DNA of 6,199 nt from NCBI GenBank assembly GCA_041167675.1, contig JBEEIB010000220.1:1-6199 (forward strand). Reading direction: 5' to 3'. Origin of the DNA: DASTDH01 sp041167675. GTDB lineage: Bacteria > Verrucomicrobiota > Verrucomicrobiia > Chthoniobacterales > JAFAMB01. The position numbers and the translations under genes were made by a program. The notes under the pieces are model-generated. The model did not search any database and was not told where the DNA came from. It worked only from the letters and a program-made list of their open reading frames with translations. This document shows, one piece after another, positions 5,306 to 6,199 of the stretch; positions within the stretch are counted from its first letter, which is position 1; each line of letters begins with the position of its first letter.

Positions 5306-5707
5306 ATGATAAAGGCGATCTCTTATCTCGGTCTTGGAACCGTGGGCATCGGCATGGCGTCGAACCTTCTCAAAGCCGGCAGAAGGCTGGCCTTGATCTG
5401 AATACCGTGATGAAAGTCGTTAAAGTCGCCAACTTCCGCTCACCGCTGCTCGTGAGCAATGGCCAGAATATTTTGAAACGCGATTTTTCGACCAGCTTCG
5501 CGCTTAAGCTTATGCTCAAGGACGCGGGCCTCATTGAACAATTTGGTCAAAGTCTGCGATCGCCGATTCCGGCGCTACGCGTCGCCGCAAAAAATCTCGG
5601 CATCGGCGGTTGCGCTTGGCTTCGGAAAAGAAAATGCCTCCGCCTTAATCAAGGCGTTCGAAGACGAAGCAGGAACCGAAGTGAAGGCACTGAACCGGCA
5701 ACTCTGA
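5306..5707 (+). pseudogene. Second beta-hydroxyacid dehydrogenase, internally deleted and frameshifted
   Basis: ATG 5306 (weak GAGG at 5293-5296) opens MIKAISYLGLGTVGIGMASN, then LLKAG: a normal Rossmann start with GxGxxG. Immediately after, in another frame, comes KAGLDLNTVMKVVKVANFRS (from 5383), then SNGQNILKRDFSTSFALKLM and LKDAGLIEQF, which is the C-terminal helical domain. About 160-170 residues between them, including the substrate loop and catalytic Lys, are gone, and the first frame stops at 5399-5401. A second break lies in a six-A run (5589-5594); with one A fewer the frame continues ISASAVALGFGKENASAL, then IKAFEDEAGTEV, and ends at TGA 5705-5707. Both natural ends are present, so the whole gene was once here. 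Together with 4034 and 5015 it makes three superfamily members in a row. Confidence 0.78.
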
Positions 5708-5721
5708 CTCACAAAAAACGA
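5703..5721 (+). repeat. Short direct repeat, copy 2
   Basis: TCTGACTCACAAAAA, then one extra A and CGAA. It covers the stop codon of the second beta-hydroxyacid dehydrogenase remnant and lies at its junction with the zinc-ADH remnant. See copy 1 at 5002-5020. Confidence 0.6.
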
Positions 5722-5731
5722 AAGGAAGTTA

Positions 5732-5936
5732 AATCAATATGCAATGTTCAACGGCTGGGAGATCGTTGGTCAATTCATGTACCCGAGAGAAGCGTACCAA
5801 CGCCTACTTGATCCTCATACGGAGTGGACAGCTCGATATGAAAAAGATCCGTCCGCTCGTTTATCCATTGGCTCGACTTCGCGAGGGGATGGAGACAGCG
5901 GCTAAGTCTGGCAACTTCGAATGCGTTGTCACAGGG
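5732..5936 (+). pseudogene. Zinc-dependent alcohol dehydrogenase, C-terminal remnant with frameshift
   Basis: One frame reads NQYAMFNGWEIVGQFMYPRE then AYQRLL (5732-5806). The frame then shifts by one base, and LIRSGQLDMKKIRPLVYPLA then RLREGMETAAKSGNFECVV (5811-5930) follows. This is the end of a medium-chain dehydrogenase: the 'nnweilGqfMyp' strand, the 'LirsGqld...' helix and the 'yPL..l.eAm..A' segment. It is not a copy of the C-terminus of the intact dehydrogenase at 533-1735, whose end reads VVSHRLSLDEAPNAFAKFD. Zinc ligands and the NAD site would be upstream and are absent. The left junction lies between the stop at 5707 and about 5730. The frame remains open past the homology to 6158, but that part is antisense to the next gene. 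Confidence 0.72.
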
Positions 5937-5960
5937 AGTGAATTCTATGCGCATGTTGAA

Positions 5961-6199
5961 TCATGCAGTCTCCCTGGACGCCGCCATCGCTTTCGATTGC
6001 GCGATCTCCACCACCACATGCTTCATCAAAGGTTGATCGCTTTGCGGACTGTAGTCCCCGATGGGACAAAGGACGTTCAGCTCCGGCATATAGCCCATGG
6101 CACACCCGGGCGGAATGTTGTAGGGGAGAGCCCGATAGCCAAACACCTGGCGAGTTGAGCCGTCCTTCGCGAAACTTTTTAGGTCGACAAGATCGTATT
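5961..6199 (-). CDS. Molybdopterin oxidoreductase (FdhF/YdeP family), C-terminal part
   Basis: The minus-strand frame is open from the right edge (first whole codon 6197) and ends at TGA 5963-5961, giving 78 C-terminal residues. It reads DLVDLKSFAKDGSTRQVFGY, then LPYNIPPGCAMGYMPELNVL, CPIGDYSPQSDQPLMKHVVV. The pattern 'y.iP.GcaaaYyPE.NpLvPl......s.tP..K.vvV' is the molybdopterin-dinucleotide-binding C-terminus of FdhF/YdeP-type putative formate dehydrogenases, cytosolic members of the molybdopterin family. The Mo-ligand and any Fe-S cluster regions would lie outside the window, so activity cannot be judged. The part that is visible has no frameshift. It converges on the zinc-ADH remnant with only about 25 bp between the ends. 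Confidence 0.72.
   Translation of the reverse strand, partial: YDLVDLKSFAKDGSTRQVFGYRALPYNIPPGCAMGYMPELNVLCPIGDYSPQSDQPLMKHVVVEIAQSKAMAASRETA

Noticed and set aside
4877..5936. All frameshifts being sequencing errors
   Set aside because: About 3.6 kb of intact genes in the same window show no indel, and deletions as well as point indels affect the remnants, so uniform error is unlikely; read data would still be decisive.

Overview
The window looks like a stretch of a soil-type bacterial chromosome in which a few intact metabolic genes sit among many gene remnants. The gene families (a small Acidobacteria/Verrucomicrobia-style XRE regulator, an NHL beta-propeller protein, glutathione-independent formaldehyde-dehydrogenase-like ADH, an FdhF/YdeP-type molybdoenzyme) fit an Acidobacteriota-like organism. 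That assignment is inference from family resemblance, not from a marker gene.

Layout. 1-302: the N-terminus of an RND/HlyD membrane-fusion protein (+) breaks off near 170 and abuts, head-on, a remnant of an XRE-type HTH protein (-). 533-1735: intact zinc-dependent alcohol/formaldehyde dehydrogenase (+). 1769-1819: the first 17 codons of a thiamine-diphosphate enzyme (+), cut exactly where the next gene ends. 3653-1825 (-): an apparent operon of an N-terminal amidohydrolase fragment, a PPC/DUF296 protein, and an exported NHL beta-propeller protein whose start overlaps the PPC stop. 3654-4033: divergent intergenic region. 4034-4870 (+): intact beta-hydroxyacid-dehydrogenase-type NAD(P) oxidoreductase with no conventional start codon at the expected place. 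4877-5936 (+): a run of four remnants (class II fumarase/aspartase C-terminus, a beta-hydroxyacid dehydrogenase C-terminus, an internally deleted second beta-hydroxyacid dehydrogenase, and a zinc-ADH C-terminus), each broken by frameshifts or deletion. 5961-6199 (-): C-terminus of a molybdopterin oxidoreductase running off the window.

The four intact genes cover about 3.6 kb without a frameshift, while the approximately 1.1 kb remnant run at 4877-5936 carries at least five frame-breaking changes. This argues for real gene decay and serial deletion rather than a uniformly error-prone sequence, though a chimeric assembly cannot be excluded for the sharp junctions.

I see no phage, CRISPR array, transposase, tRNA or rRNA gene. 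The most interesting points are the ACG (or missing) start at 4034, the number of gene-to-gene junctions placed next to intact gene ends, the 15-bp direct repeat lying at two of these junctions, and the translationally coupled PPC/NHL pair.
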